From Parafilimonas terrae (GTDB lineage: Bacteria; Bacteroidota; Bacteroidia; Chitinophagales; Chitinophagaceae): 64,000 nt of DNA. The notes under the pieces are model-generated. The model worked only from the letters and a program-made list of their open reading frames with translations, was not told where the DNA came from and did no database searches. Numbering within the stretch: the stretch's first letter is position 1; every line of letters begins with the position of its first letter. The translations under genes and the position numbers were made by a program. The DNA lies in contig NZ_FOXQ01000010.1 of assembly GCF_900115755.1 (NCBI RefSeq), positions 1-64,000 of the forward strand, written 5' to 3'. This document shows positions 34,601-41,748 of this stretch, in pieces.

Positions 34601-35268
34601 ATGGCAAAGACAATAATTGCGATGGTACAACAGATGAAGGTTGCGGCATAACCACATCACTGAGGATTGATGGCCTGGCAATGCGTGAAGGCAATTCCGG
34701 TAAACGCAATCTCAATTTTGTTATTACCTTAAACAAGAAAAGCAATGTGCCAATAACGGTTAAATATCGCACAACAGATGGCAGCGCCACTGCACCTGCT
34801 GATTATGTTGCGGCTGATAAAACAATTACTATACCTGCCAATACCAGGCTCCGTACAATTAATATAGCCATAAACGGAGATAAAGATTATGAACCAAACG
34901 AAACCGTTAAAGTAGAATTATATGATGCTGTTAATGCAACCATAGCAAAGAGCACCGCTGTTGGCTATATATTGAATGATGACCGGAAGCAATCTGCAGT
35001 TAATGAAGAACCTTTTGCTGCAAAGGCTGCTTCAGGCGGCAAAGTAACGCTGTCCCCCAATCCTGCCAGCAATATCATCACGCTAAGCGGGATTAGCATT
35101 GGAAAACATATCACGGTATCAGATATAAAAGGCCGTACATTAATAACACAAATATCAAATGCAAGCCAGCAAAAAATCAATATTTCCAACCTGGCAGCCG
35201 GCACTTATATTGTAAGATATGAAACGGAAGATGGCAGCTACAACTCATTAAAGTTCATAAAGCAATAG
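31615..35268 (+). CDS. Secreted repeat protein with MopE-like, Calx-beta and T9SS domains
   Basis: 1217 residues with a signal peptide (MKTRLLLFGLSALIVMHTHAQ). Residues about 30-500 form a beta-rich part with filament-type GTInNtGTIn repeats. Residues about 590-1005 hold acidic metal-binding repeats (DADGDGF, DCDDND, YPGAPELPDGKDNDCDG) of the MopE-like and thrombospondin-3-like types. Then come a Calx-beta domain at about 1015-1125 and a T9SS type A C-terminal domain (SPNPASNIITLSG to the end) that targets it outside the cell via type IX secretion. It is probably a surface adhesin or Ca-binding structural protein; no catalytic motif is seen. Confidence 0.88.
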   Translation: MKTRLLLFGLSALIVMHTHAQSAGDYRSKQTGNWNDAANWETFNGTNWVAATNYPTATDGELSIIATTNITCNVTDNIDQLTIEAGGTLTIDNTENFNLTAGPDDDVDLKIYGTLQWNKGWAGNCGTWEIYSGGIANINCGSYGTGCNTWNIKPGGTMNFIHVQCYINGTTINNEGTINFTPDWENMYVRSNTPNSPGTIHNKPNGTVNMIKTGNNGRFGIASDGNNGSENYVKFINEGTLNLNEGTELYYGGPGQTSSGISFENTGTINIANNAMLSNAGIFNFNGGNINGTGNALIRQIGYPGIWKSNVPCNLPVNITFELKTQLGGPAETTINGKLRFEGRLSNRDYSEDIAKLRLSPTGTAILVSGYLGGAVLTNEGVITMPENWGSGLNWEGIGKFINKGLLKLTANQTLYLHNYETENGDFINEGVVEIGTGGNLLSNTNSGQTNDFFKNTSAGIIKGNGYVQFDAGFSNNGAITPGTSPGILQFNGAQPLSANSTLEIEVKDASGAGTGHDQLTRSGDLTLAGKLEVISTGNVPDGSYMIISLSSGTISGSFSELDMPLGYTLTVNSDNVVLNYASDMDDDGVINEEDCAPTDATKWQSATLYIDADGDGYDAGQETVCYGATVPDGYSETSNGEDCNDDDANVHSSQPYYADNDGDGFGDAANTTSACSSTPPSGYVTNNTDCDDNDNTIYPGAPELPDGKDNDCDGETDEGAGTTWYEDADGDGFGNPDVSQIAVSQPEGYVADNTDCDDTKLLYADNDGDGFGAGSPVACGVDNDTDCDDNDDTKWQSGLLYIDFDSDNFDAGQAQVCYGAAIPLGYNPISLGQDCNDHDMHVHTEQTYYADYDGDGFGDPNNSISVCEAVPPMYYVTDNTDCNDNDNTIYPGAPELPDGKDNDCDGETDEGTGTTWYEDADGDGFGNPDVSQIAVSQPEGYVADNTDCDDTKLLYADNDGDGFGAGSLVACGVDNNSDCNDNDATIYPGAPELCDGKDNNCDGTTDEGCGITTSLRIDGLAMREGNSGKRNLNFVITLNKKSNVPITVKYRTTDGSATAPADYVAADKTITIPANTRLRTINIAINGDKDYEPNETVKVELYDAVNATIAKSTAVGYILNDDRKQSAVNEEPFAAKAASGGKVTLSPNPASNIITLSGISIGKHITVSDIKGRTLITQISNASQQKINISNLAAGTYIVRYETEDGSYNSLKFIKQ
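33400..34551 (+). repeat. Two 576-bp tandem repeats in the secreted protein gene
   Basis: The segment 33400-33975 recurs at 33976-34551 with a shift of 576 bp (192 codons). The right half, from GATAACGATAACAC on (33691 and 34267), is nearly identical in DNA, while the left half is more diverged. This implies a recent duplication or gene conversion of the right half on an older repeat. Confidence 0.8.
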
Positions 35269-35295
35269 CAAGTTTAATCCCTATTCGCTAAAAAC

Positions 35296-35325
35296 AATAA
35301 ACCCCCGCATTTGCGGGGGTTTATT
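35296..35325. terminator. Bidirectional rho-independent terminator
   Basis: A perfect palindrome, AATAAACCCCCGC-ATTT-GCGGGGGTTTATT, ends both the secreted protein gene (+) and the DUF2795 gene (-). U-tracts on either strand are short. Confidence 0.9.
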
Positions 35326-35348
35326 ATAAAATTTATAATTAAACAAAA

Positions 35349-35570
35349 TCAATATTCGTCTTCATTAAACAAAAAGTCTTCCTGGCTTGGATAGTCTGGC
35401 CAAATGTCTTCTATGCTTTCATACACTTCGCCTTCATCTTCCAGTTCCTGCAGGTTTTCAACCACTTCAATTGGCGCGCCGGAGCGTATAGCATAATCTA
35501 TCAGCTCGTCTTTTGTTGCGGGCCAGGGCGCATCTTCCAAATAGCTGGCTAATTCTAAAGTCCAAAACAT
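35349..35570 (-). CDS. DUF2795 small protein
   Basis: 73-residue acidic protein with MFWTLELASYLEDAPWPATK and ELIDYAIRSGAPIEVVENLQEL, the DUF2795 pattern common in Bacteroidota. Function unknown; no DNA-binding or membrane segment is seen. The C-terminus is highly acidic (YPSQEDFLFNEDEY). It is driven by the strong promoter at 35589-35619. Confidence 0.85.
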   Translation of the reverse strand: MFWTLELASYLEDAPWPATKDELIDYAIRSGAPIEVVENLQELEDEGEVYESIEDIWPDYPSQEDFLFNEDEY

Positions 35571-35588
35571 TGCCTTTCAAATTTTGCG

Positions 35589-35619
35589 CAAAAGTAAGTG
35601 TTGTAATGAAATTACCAAA
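35589..35619 (-). promoter_or_regulatory. Bacteroidota-type promoter of the DUF2795 gene
   Basis: Read on the minus strand, TTTG (35619-35616) and TACTTTTG (35596-35589) are separated by 19 bp, a good match to the -33/-7 consensus TTTG-N19-TAnnTTTG. The start codon is 18 bp downstream. Confidence 0.7.
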
Positions 35620-35729
35620 TGCAGTTTTTTTTCCAAACTGTTATAGTTTTCCAAACCTTAATAATTTGTGTAATTGACCTTAAATGTGCCATCTTTGAAA
35701 CATTCTTAACTTGAGTTCGGATAAAATAA

Positions 35730-35820
35730 CCCAAGACTTAAGTCTTGGGAGAAATAATATCTTTTAATTGATTTGGCCTTAGCCAAAGTGCTAATTCAAT
35801 AAAGGCGGGCTTTGGCTAAA
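35730..35820. repeat. Intergenic palindromic repeat, copy A
   Basis: CCCAAGACTTAAGTCTTGGG (35730-35749) is a perfect 20-bp palindrome. It is followed by TTTGGCCTTAGCCAAAGTGC (35772-35791) and CTTTGGCTAAA. A related unit lies at 62106-62182, sharing GCCAAAGTGC and the TTTGGC/GCCAAA pairings. No gene is visible in 35620-35993. Confidence 0.65.
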
Positions 35821-35973
35821 ACTTGTTGTTTTGAATTTGATTTTGGTAATCAGCAGGGAAAACCCAACTTATCACGGTTGGCCTGTCCCGGTTTTCGGGA
35901 GTCGCTCTGCTTTAAAATAAAATGGCAGCTTCAGCCTTAATTTTGAAGTTTGTATTATAAAATATTGAAAAAT

Positions 35974-35990
35974 CCCCTTCAGGAACAGGG
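35974..35990 (+). repeat. CCCTTCAGG-type short repeat upstream of lolD-like gene
   Basis: CCCCTTCAGGAACAGGG lies 4 bp before the start codon at 35994. A very similar CTCCCTTCAGGGAATGGGGG is at 63491-63510, just before another start codon. The element may be part of the 5' leader of both genes. Confidence 0.4.
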
Positions 35991-35993
35991 CTT

Positions 35994-36647
35994 ATGCTTA
36001 CAGCAAAAAATATCAAAAAAAAATACGGCCAGGTAGAAGTTTTAAAAGGTGTTGACATCAGCATAAATAATGGTGAAATAGTAAGCATTGTAGGCTCTTC
36101 CGGTGCAGGCAAAAGCACGCTGCTGCATATACTCGGCACGTTAGATGCACCCGATGCCGGTGAAATATTCCTGAATAATGTTCCCGTGCACAGTTTAAAA
36201 GGCAAAAAACTGGCAGATTTCCGCAATCATCATATTGGTTTTGTATTCCAGTTTCATCATTTACTGCCCGAATTTACAGCCCTCGAAAATGTTTGCATTC
36301 CCTCCTGGATTGCAGGCAACGGTAAAAAACAAACAGAACAGCAAGCCGTTCAATTGCTGGAAACATTGGGTTTAAAAGACAGGATAGAAAACAAGCCCAA
36401 CCAACTCAGTGGCGGTGAACAGCAACGTGTTGCCGTGGCAAGGGCGCTCATCAATAAACCCGATATTGTTTTTGCCGATGAGCCAACCGGTAACCTCGAT
36501 TCCGTTCATGCCAAAGAACTGCACGAATTATTTGTGCACCTGCGCAATCAGTTCAAACAAACATTTCTTATAGTAACACACAACGAAGAAATGGCGCAAA
36601 TGAGCGACCGCATTCTGCACATGAAGGATGGGAAGATAGTTGAGTAG
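35994..36647 (+). CDS. LolD-like ABC transporter ATP-binding protein
   Basis: 217-residue ATPase of the LolD/MacB/FtsE type. Walker A is GSSGAGKST near residue 34, the signature is [15 protein letters not shown] near 138, Walker B is [12 protein letters not shown] near 160, and the H-loop is THN near 196. The Q-loop region [18 protein letters not shown] matches LolD. No permease is adjacent; in Bacteroidota the LolCE-type partner is often elsewhere. A role in lipoprotein release is inferred. Confidence 0.85.
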   Translation: MLTAKNIKKKYGQVEVLKGVDISINNGEIVSIVGSSGAGKSTLLHILGTLDAPDAGEIFLNNVPVHSLKGKKLADFRNHHIGFVFQFHHLLPEFTALENVCIPSWIAGNGKKQTEQQAVQLLETLGLKDRIENKPNQLSGGEQQRVAVARALINKPDIVFADEPTGNLDSVHAKELHELFVHLRNQFKQTFLIVTHNEEMAQMSDRILHMKDGKIVE

Positions 36648-36742
36648 TTTGATTAAAAGTTGACAGGTTGAATAGTTGATAAGTTGATTTGTAAATCTCT
36701 TACTACTTATCAACCTGTCAACAATTCAACTTATCAACTACT
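36640..36742. repeat. Inverted heptamer repeat after the LolD-like gene
   Basis: Runs such as GTTGACAGGTTGAATAGTTG (36658-36677) and TCAACCTGTCAACAATTCAA (36710-36729) are reverse complements in blocks. It starts at the end of the lolD-like gene and lies before the aminotransferase promoter. The same type of repeat appears at 54892-54962. Confidence 0.75.
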
Positions 36743-36753
36743 CTCCTAAACAT

Positions 36754-36761
36754 TATATTTG
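36754..36761 (+). promoter_or_regulatory. -7 promoter box of the aminotransferase gene
   Basis: TATATTTG matches TAnnTTTG exactly, 20 bp before the start codon at 36782. The -33 region falls in the heptamer repeat, so no clear TTTG is found at the right spacing. Confidence 0.5.
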
Positions 36762-36781
36762 CATCCCAAAATAAAAAAGCA

Positions 36782-37972
36782 ATGCAACTATCTTCTTTAC
36801 TGCAACGGTTCAATGAGCCTGAAACGTTGAAAATGGCTAAGCTCGGCCGCGAATTAAGAGCTAAAGGAATTGATGTGATCGACCTAAGTTTAGGCGAACC
36901 GGATTTTGATACGCCGGAACACATAAAGCAGGCTGCCATAAAAGCTATTGAAGATAACTATAGCCATTACACACCGGTTGCCGGTTATCTTGATCTGCGT
37001 GAAGCTGTGTGCACAAAATTTAAACGCGATAACAACCTCGATTATAAACCTGAAAACATTGTTGTTTCCACCGGCGCCAAGCAAAGCCTTGCCAACACAA
37101 TTTTGGCTGTGGTGGATAAAGATGAAGAAGTAATTATTCCAACACCTTACTGGGTTACTTATTCTGAACTGGTAAAAATTGCCGGTGGTAAAGTGGTGGA
37201 AATACGCAGCAAGCCGGAAAACGGTTTTAAAATTTCACCCGCTGAACTGGAAGCTGCCATCACGCCAAAAACAAAAATGTTTTTGTTCTCTTCACCTTGC
37301 AATCCTTCCGGCGCTGTTTATTCAAAAGAAGAATTGAGAGGTTTGGCTGATGTGTTTGCAAAGCATCCAAACATTGCTATTATCTCCGATGAAATTTATG
37401 AATACATCAATTTCGTTGGCAAAAATGAAAGCATTGCACAGTTTGATGATATTAAAGACCAGGTGATAATTGTAAACGGTTTAAGTAAAGGTTTTGCCAT
37501 GACGGGCTGGCGCCTTGGCTTTATTGCCGCACATCCCGACATTGCAAAAGCTACAGAAAAAATACAGGGGCAATTTACCAGCGGCACCAATGCTATCACG
37601 CAGCGTGCGGCCATTACCGCGCTTACCGCCGATCTTAAGCCAAGCATGGATATGGTGGAACAATTTACAGAGCGCCGCAAAAAAGTGCTTGAATTAGTAA
37701 AGGCCATCCCGGGCATTAAATGTTTTGAACCGCAGGGCGCATTTTATATTTTCCCTGATGTTAGCTCCTACTATGGCAAAAGCGATGGTGAAACCACCAT
37801 TACCAATGCCAATGATCTTTGTATGTATTTACTCAATACAGCACATGTATCAAGCGTTATGGGTGATGCATTTGGTGAACCCAACTGTGTTCGTTTCTCA
37901 TTTGCCAACAGCATGAATAATATTGAAAAAGGCTGGGCAAGAATTAAAGAAGCATTGGCTAAATTGAAATAG
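36782..37972 (+). CDS. PLP-dependent aspartate-type aminotransferase
   Basis: 396-residue class I aminotransferase. The PLP Lys is in NGLSKGFAMTGWRLGFI near residue 239, with NPSGAVYSKEEL near 176, DEIYEYINF near 204, and Arg in CVRFSFANS near 374. The N-terminal LSLGEPDFDTPEHIK is typical of subgroup Ib aspartate/prephenate aminotransferases. Substrates are likely aspartate or aromatic 2-oxo acids. It stands alone between two repeat clusters. Confidence 0.92.
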   Translation: MQLSSLLQRFNEPETLKMAKLGRELRAKGIDVIDLSLGEPDFDTPEHIKQAAIKAIEDNYSHYTPVAGYLDLREAVCTKFKRDNNLDYKPENIVVSTGAKQSLANTILAVVDKDEEVIIPTPYWVTYSELVKIAGGKVVEIRSKPENGFKISPAELEAAITPKTKMFLFSSPCNPSGAVYSKEELRGLADVFAKHPNIAIISDEIYEYINFVGKNESIAQFDDIKDQVIIVNGLSKGFAMTGWRLGFIAAHPDIAKATEKIQGQFTSGTNAITQRAAITALTADLKPSMDMVEQFTERRKKVLELVKAIPGIKCFEPQGAFYIFPDVSSYYGKSDGETTITNANDLCMYLLNTAHVSSVMGDAFGEPNCVRFSFANSMNNIEKGWARIKEALAKLK

Positions 37973-37981
37973 GGAGCGGAG

Positions 37982-38170
37982 AGTTGTCAGTAGTGCGTAC
38001 TGCTGGCAACTCACAACATATAATACTCAATATCCAATAAAACAATAATCAATGTTCAATTGTAAAACCTCTGCAAATTGAGCATTGACTATTGAACATT
38101 GATTATTGTATATTTAAATATGCTTTCTCAACAGTCAACGCATCATTCACCATTCATCACTCACTACTCA
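37982..38170. repeat. Cluster of inverted repeats and heptamers
   Basis: GTTGTCAGTAG / CTGCTGGCAAC pair near 37983-38011. A perfect 18-bp inverted repeat has arms 38043-38060 and 38091-38108 (CAATAATCAATGTTCAAT and its complement). A run of CATTCACC/CATTCATC/ACTCACT heptamers fills 38139-38170, right up to the next start codon. This whole 200-bp stretch between genes is repeat-derived. Confidence 0.8.
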
Positions 38171-38174
38171 CAAA

Positions 38175-38582
38175 ATGGACTACTCTTTCTTCATCCTCAT
38201 CATCTCCATCTTCGCTTCACGCTTTATACAATTGAATGCTTTCAGAACATTAAAGGATGAAGACAAGGGCAAAGTGCTTTCAAAAAACATTATGCAGCTT
38301 TCGCAGGTAAGCATGGTTATTACTATTGTATTAATTGTTGCCTTTTACCTGCTCGTTAGTAAATATCCCGATAAGCTAACAGCCATTGCAGCCACATTCT
38401 TTGTAGCCTTAATTGCACAGCGCGTTATTGTTTATTTATTCACAAGAAAAAGAATGACAGACAACGGCGTTCCATCCGCCTATACCAATAAATATTTTCT
38501 TAGCTGGCTTGTAACAACTGTTGGCGTAGCTTTATTCATTGTTTTATTTATGCAGCAGTTTAACCATGCACTTGCCAAATGA
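38175..38582 (+). CDS. Four-helix membrane protein of unknown function
   Basis: 135 residues with hydrophobic segments at about 3-20, 47-66, 72-90 and 108-125. The family is unknown. The loop between helices contains LKDEDKGKVLSKNIMQLSQ. The start codon immediately follows a heptamer repeat, which may thus be in the leader. The stop overlaps the extended start region of the methyltransferase gene, so the two may be co-transcribed. Confidence 0.75.
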   Translation: MDYSFFILIISIFASRFIQLNAFRTLKDEDKGKVLSKNIMQLSQVSMVITIVLIVAFYLLVSKYPDKLTAIAATFFVALIAQRVIVYLFTRKRMTDNGVPSAYTNKYFLSWLVTTVGVALFIVLFMQQFNHALAK

Positions 38583-38592
38583 TAAATTTATA

Positions 38593-39522
38593 ATGTTTCA
38601 AAACCGTTTGCTTAAAGTGTATAAACATAAAAGCAAACAGGCCAGGCGGTTAAACATAAGTTGCTACCGCATTTACGATCACGATCTTCCTGAATTTCCT
38701 TTTGCCATAGAATTATATGCCGATAAAATTTATGTGGCCGAATACCGGCGCAGGCATGGCATGGATGATGAAGAACATGAAACCTGGCTACAGCAATCTT
38801 TTGAAATTATCAGCGAAGTTTTGCAACTGCCTGCTGAAAACATTTACAGCCGTGAGCGCAAACGCCAGAGCCACCGTGAAAAGCAACAATATGAAAAGCA
38901 AAACAGCGCAGAGGAATTTTTTAAGGTGGAAGAAAACGGTTTAAAGTTTTTAGTGAACCTTACAGATTATCTTGACACAGGTTTATTTCTCGATCATCGT
39001 ATCACAAGAGAGATGGTGCGTAAAGAAGCAGATGGCAAAAGGGTGCTGAACCTTTTTTGTTATACAGGCTCATTTTCGGTGTATGCGGCAAGTGGCAATG
39101 CAGCAAGTGTAACATCCGTTGACCTTTCCAAAACCTACCTGGATTGGGCAAAAGACAATTTTATAATCAACGGTTTTAAAAATACAGATCAATATCATTT
39201 TATTCATGCGGATGTATTGCAGTACTTAAAAACGCTTCAACCCAATAGTTTCGATCTTATCATATTAGATCCGCCCACATTCAGCAACAGCAAGCGCATG
39301 AAAGATTTCTTTGATGTACAAAAACACCACACGGAAATTATAAATGATGCGTTGCTGGCCTTATCCGTAAACGGCATACTCTATTTCAGCACCAATTATT
39401 CCAGGTTTGTGTTGGATGCGGCCGGCATACATACCGCAGTTATTAAAGACATTACCAAAGCCACCACGCCATTTGATTTTGAAGGCAAGTTGAAACGGTT
39501 TTGTTTTAAGCTGGTAAAATAA
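38593..39522 (+). CDS. RlmK-like 23S rRNA methyltransferase
   Basis: 309-residue class I SAM-dependent methyltransferase resembling the C-terminal half of RlmL (RlmK domain, m7G2069 of 23S rRNA). The N-terminal substrate-binding part has FPFAIELYADKIYVAEY. LVNLTDYLDTGLFLDHR is the family hallmark before motif I (VLNLFCYTGSFSVYAASG), and LIILDPPTFSNSKRMK carries the DPPxF motif. Start 38593 is preferred because an earlier ATG at 38539 overlaps the membrane gene. It acts alone, without the RlmL THUMP half. Confidence 0.88.
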   Translation: MFQNRLLKVYKHKSKQARRLNISCYRIYDHDLPEFPFAIELYADKIYVAEYRRRHGMDDEEHETWLQQSFEIISEVLQLPAENIYSRERKRQSHREKQQYEKQNSAEEFFKVEENGLKFLVNLTDYLDTGLFLDHRITREMVRKEADGKRVLNLFCYTGSFSVYAASGNAASVTSVDLSKTYLDWAKDNFIINGFKNTDQYHFIHADVLQYLKTLQPNSFDLIILDPPTFSNSKRMKDFFDVQKHHTEIINDALLALSVNGILYFSTNYSRFVLDAAGIHTAVIKDITKATTPFDFEGKLKRFCFKLVK

Positions 39523-39597
39523 CTTGAGTTCGGGATAAGCATTGTGTGAGGCGTTATGCTATAAAATTGAAAACTTATTGCAAAATATAAACATCTT

Positions 39598-39645
39598 CGA
39601 ACGTCATTTCGACGATAGGAGAATTGCGAAGCAATCATCGAGACC
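39598..39645. repeat. Dispersed intergenic repeat with hairpin
   Basis: GAACGTCATTTCGACGATAG followed by a stem ATTGC-GAA-GCAAT and ATCGAGA. This GTCATTTCGACGA-type sequence is a widespread intergenic repeat in Bacteroidota; this copy lies before the repeat-bounded region. The rest of 39523-39737 has no gene. Confidence 0.55.
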
Positions 39646-39737
39646 TAAAAGATAAATATGAAAGAGATAAATCTCTTAGCTTTCAACCAGTCTGAATTTC
39701 TGTCGTAGCAGTTTATATGTTTGAAAGCGGTTTAAGT

Positions 39738-39786
39738 TTTTAAGTTGCAAGGCACAAGTACGCTGCGCTCAAAAGCTAAGTGGCAT
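39738..39786. repeat. 49-bp direct repeat, copy 1 (second copy 40388-40436)
   Basis: Copies 39738-39786 and 40388-40436 differ at 3 of 49 positions (TTTTAAGTTGCAAGGC... through ...CTAAGTGGCAT). CTGTCGTAGCAG also recurs, at 39701-39713 and 40267-40278. They bracket the lipoprotein gene at 39817-40239. Confidence 0.85.
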
Positions 39787-39816
39787 GCCTGCGCCAGATG
39801 AGAGGGAGGTAGGGCA

Positions 39817-40239
39817 TTATTGCTTTGCATATTTCTTGTCGAAAATAATTTTGGCGATTGAGTCCATTTCCTTTGTCACTGAAATGGTATCAAGTTGATT
39901 TTTATCTGTCAAATGATAAGCTCTATTGCCAATATCACTACTGTATAAAATTATTGTGTCTTTAGTAGGATACCAGTTAACAGCCCATTTCATGCAATTT
40001 GAAGCTCCGGTTTGAAAAGTTGAAATTTCTTTATTACTCGTATCGTACAAGGTTAAGACTACGCAACCATATTTCGTTTCATCACTTTTATCTGAATTTA
40101 TTTCCACTTTTAAAATAAAATGTTTGGAAGGCGAAGCAATTAAGTCTGGCGGCTTACGCATATACAAACATGAAGTAAAAACAAATAGCAAAAGTCCAAA
40201 TAAATAAAGTCGCATTAAGTGTAAATTAGAGTTGTTCAT
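39817..40239 (-). CDS. Putative lipoprotein
   Basis: 140 residues with a signal peptide II: hydrophobic LYLFGLLLFVF then the lipobox TSC near residue 24. An in-frame ATG at 40215 is an alternative start. The rest is a soluble domain with no recognised motif (ILYSSDIGNRAYHLTDKNQL). It is bracketed by near-identical repeats and looks like accessory DNA. Confidence 0.65.
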   Translation of the reverse strand: MNNSNLHLMRLYLFGLLLFVFTSCLYMRKPPDLIASPSKHFILKVEINSDKSDETKYGCVVLTLYDTSNKEISTFQTGASNCMKWAVNWYPTKDTIILYSSDIGNRAYHLTDKNQLDTISVTKEMDSIAKIIFDKKYAKQ

Positions 40240-40287
40240 TATTGTTCTGCTTTAATTTTAGTGCTTCTGTCGTAGCAGTCCTTCATT

Positions 40288-40469
40288 GCATAACTATGTG
40301 TGCCGTATGAAATTCTGCGTTGAGTAAACGCGGGGCCTCGTGGCTTTGCACCAATGCCTTTAACGAAGACCCTGCTGCGACGTAGGGTTTTAAGTTGCAA
40401 GGCATAAGTACGCTGCGTTCAAAATCTAAGTGGCATATTTGCCAAATGGGTAAAGTACATTTGTTAGCT
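40288..40469 (-). other. Cassette recombination (attC)-like sequence
   Basis: On the minus strand the segment runs from AGCTAAC (40469-40463), overlapping the stop of the membrane gene, to GTTATGC (40294-40288), just before the lipoprotein leader. Its ends, GCTAACAAATGT and (as complement) GCATAACTATGT, are alike and so are imperfectly complementary, as in integron attC sites. It is 182 bp, longer than many attC sites, and includes the 49-bp repeat. The claim is a hypothesis from layout only; no integrase is in view. Confidence 0.3.
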
Positions 40470-40715
40470 GCTGCCACTTTTTTCGGATCTTTTAGCTTTT
40501 GATTTATAATACCATCTCGCTAATAGAAGACTTACAATAAGAAGTGAAAAAAATGAAAAAGCAAAATATGCAATTAGACGTTTTGTGTCTTGCTCATCAT
40601 GATATTTGGTTAAATACCTGGCATACCTAAAAGCAGAAAGTAATGCTATTGTAAGTGATGCTACAATACAATATATGTATCCACGTTTTAAGCCAAAAAT
40701 CATGATATCTGACAT
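40464..40715 (-). CDS. Small membrane protein
   Basis: 83 residues with two hydrophobic helices at about 12-30 and 47-66, and a basic, Ser-rich tail (YKSKAKRSEKSGSS). No family is recognised. It lies upstream on the minus strand from the cassette-like sequence and lipoprotein gene, and its stop overlaps the attC-like end. Confidence 0.55.
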   Translation of the reverse strand: MSDIMIFGLKRGYIYCIVASLTIALLSAFRYARYLTKYHDEQDTKRLIAYFAFSFFSLLIVSLLLARWYYKSKAKRSEKSGSS

Positions 40716-40929
40716 ATTTGTTTATAGAAACCCTAAAAATTTAAGTTCTTTTTACGATTGCTTGTAAACAATTAAGTATTTACAAAGGCAAGGAATTCAT
40801 TAATTGTCCAGCCCGGTACAAATGCCCATCTGAAAATATTTTGTTGAAGTTATGTACTAAAGCTGATAAATATTCGTCTGCTCGAACTGAAGCCTATATC
40901 AATCTGCAGCAGGTACAGTTACTGAAATT

Positions 40930-41667
40930 TTATAAAGTCATGCCGCCATCTATCAGGAAATCAGCTCCTGTTATATAGGATGCATTTTCGCTGCACAGGT
41001 ATGCCACCATTTTAGCTACATCTGCCGGCGTGCCTGTTTTCTTCAAAGGAATAATCCCGGCAAGATTATTCCAGATAGCATCGGCTGCTTCTTCACCATA
41101 AGAACCATTTAAAACATTGGTTCTTGTAGGACCGGGGCTTACTGTGTTTACCCTTATTTTCTTTGAAGCCAGTTCTGCGGCAGCCGTTTTTGCAATAGAA
41201 TTTAATGCCGCTTTGCTTGCCTGGTAAACAGAGCTTTGCGGTTTGTGCATGGATGCTGTATTGGATGAAAGAAAAACCACAGAGGCACCTTCATTCAGCA
41301 AAGGAATAAACCTGTTCAATGTAAAATAAGCTCCCCTGAAATTAATACTCATAACAGCATCAAAATTTTCCTCATTTGCATTTTCTATTAAAAGCGGTTT
41401 GCCGGTAATGCCTGCATTGATAAACAAGATGTCTACTTTGCCATATTGCTGCTGAATTACCTTACTCAATGTATCAATATCCTCTATTTTGGATTGGTCT
41501 GCCATAAAATAAACAGCGCCAATTTCCTGCGCTGCTTTTTCAAGCGCTTCCTTTCTTCTGCCTGTTATTATTACAGTTGCACCGAGCGCTTTCAATTCTT
41601 TAGCTGTGCCCAAACCAATACCGCTGTTGCCACCTGTAATAACAGCTACTTTGTTTTTCAAATTCAT
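40930..41667 (-). CDS. SDR family oxidoreductase
   Basis: Classical short-chain dehydrogenase of 245 residues. TGGNSGIG is at about 11-18, NAG in FINAGITG, Ser in VVFLSSNTAS, and YQASKAA gives Y-x3-K. A C-terminal ASYITGADFLIDGGMTL is typical. Start 41667 (MNLKNKVAVITGG) is preferred over 41739. It is divergent from an HxlR regulator with a shared palindrome, so it is probably controlled by it. The substrate is unknown, likely a reactive carbonyl compound. Confidence 0.9.
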   Translation of the reverse strand: MNLKNKVAVITGGNSGIGLGTAKELKALGATVIITGRRKEALEKAAQEIGAVYFMADQSKIEDIDTLSKVIQQQYGKVDILFINAGITGKPLLIENANEENFDAVMSINFRGAYFTLNRFIPLLNEGASVVFLSSNTASMHKPQSSVYQASKAALNSIAKTAAAELASKKIRVNTVSPGPTRTNVLNGSYGEEAADAIWNNLAGIIPLKKTGTPADVAKMVAYLCSENASYITGADFLIDGGMTL

Positions 41668-41683
41668 TGTTTCAAATTTTTTA

Positions 41684-41722
41684 CAAAGATATTCGGCAAA
41701 CTGGTATACATTTGTAACCAGT
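41684..41722. promoter_or_regulatory. Divergent SDR/hxlR promoter with palindrome
   Basis: ACTGGTATACA-TT-TGTAACCAGT (41700-41722) is a near-perfect palindrome with one missing base in the right arm. TACATTTG (41707-41714) inside it is a -7 box for the hxlR gene, and TATCTTTG on the minus strand (41691-41684) is a -7 box for the SDR gene. The regulator is likely to bind here and control both. Confidence 0.6.
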
Positions 41723-41748
41723 ATCACAGAGTATATCAATTTACAATA

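Noticed and set aside
33334-34790. Several open frames on both strands within the MopE-like repeat part
   Set aside because: They are by-products of the GAT/GAC-rich repeats; the 1217-residue frame explains the DNA.
36640-38170. Possible CRISPR array
   Set aside because: The repeats are 7-mers and inverted arms, not spaced direct repeats of 23-47 bp, and no cas genes are present.
40283-40477. 64-codon minus-strand ORF between the two small genes
   Set aside because: It lies within the attC-like and 49-bp repeat sequence, its composition is unlike its neighbours, and it overlaps the stop of the membrane gene.
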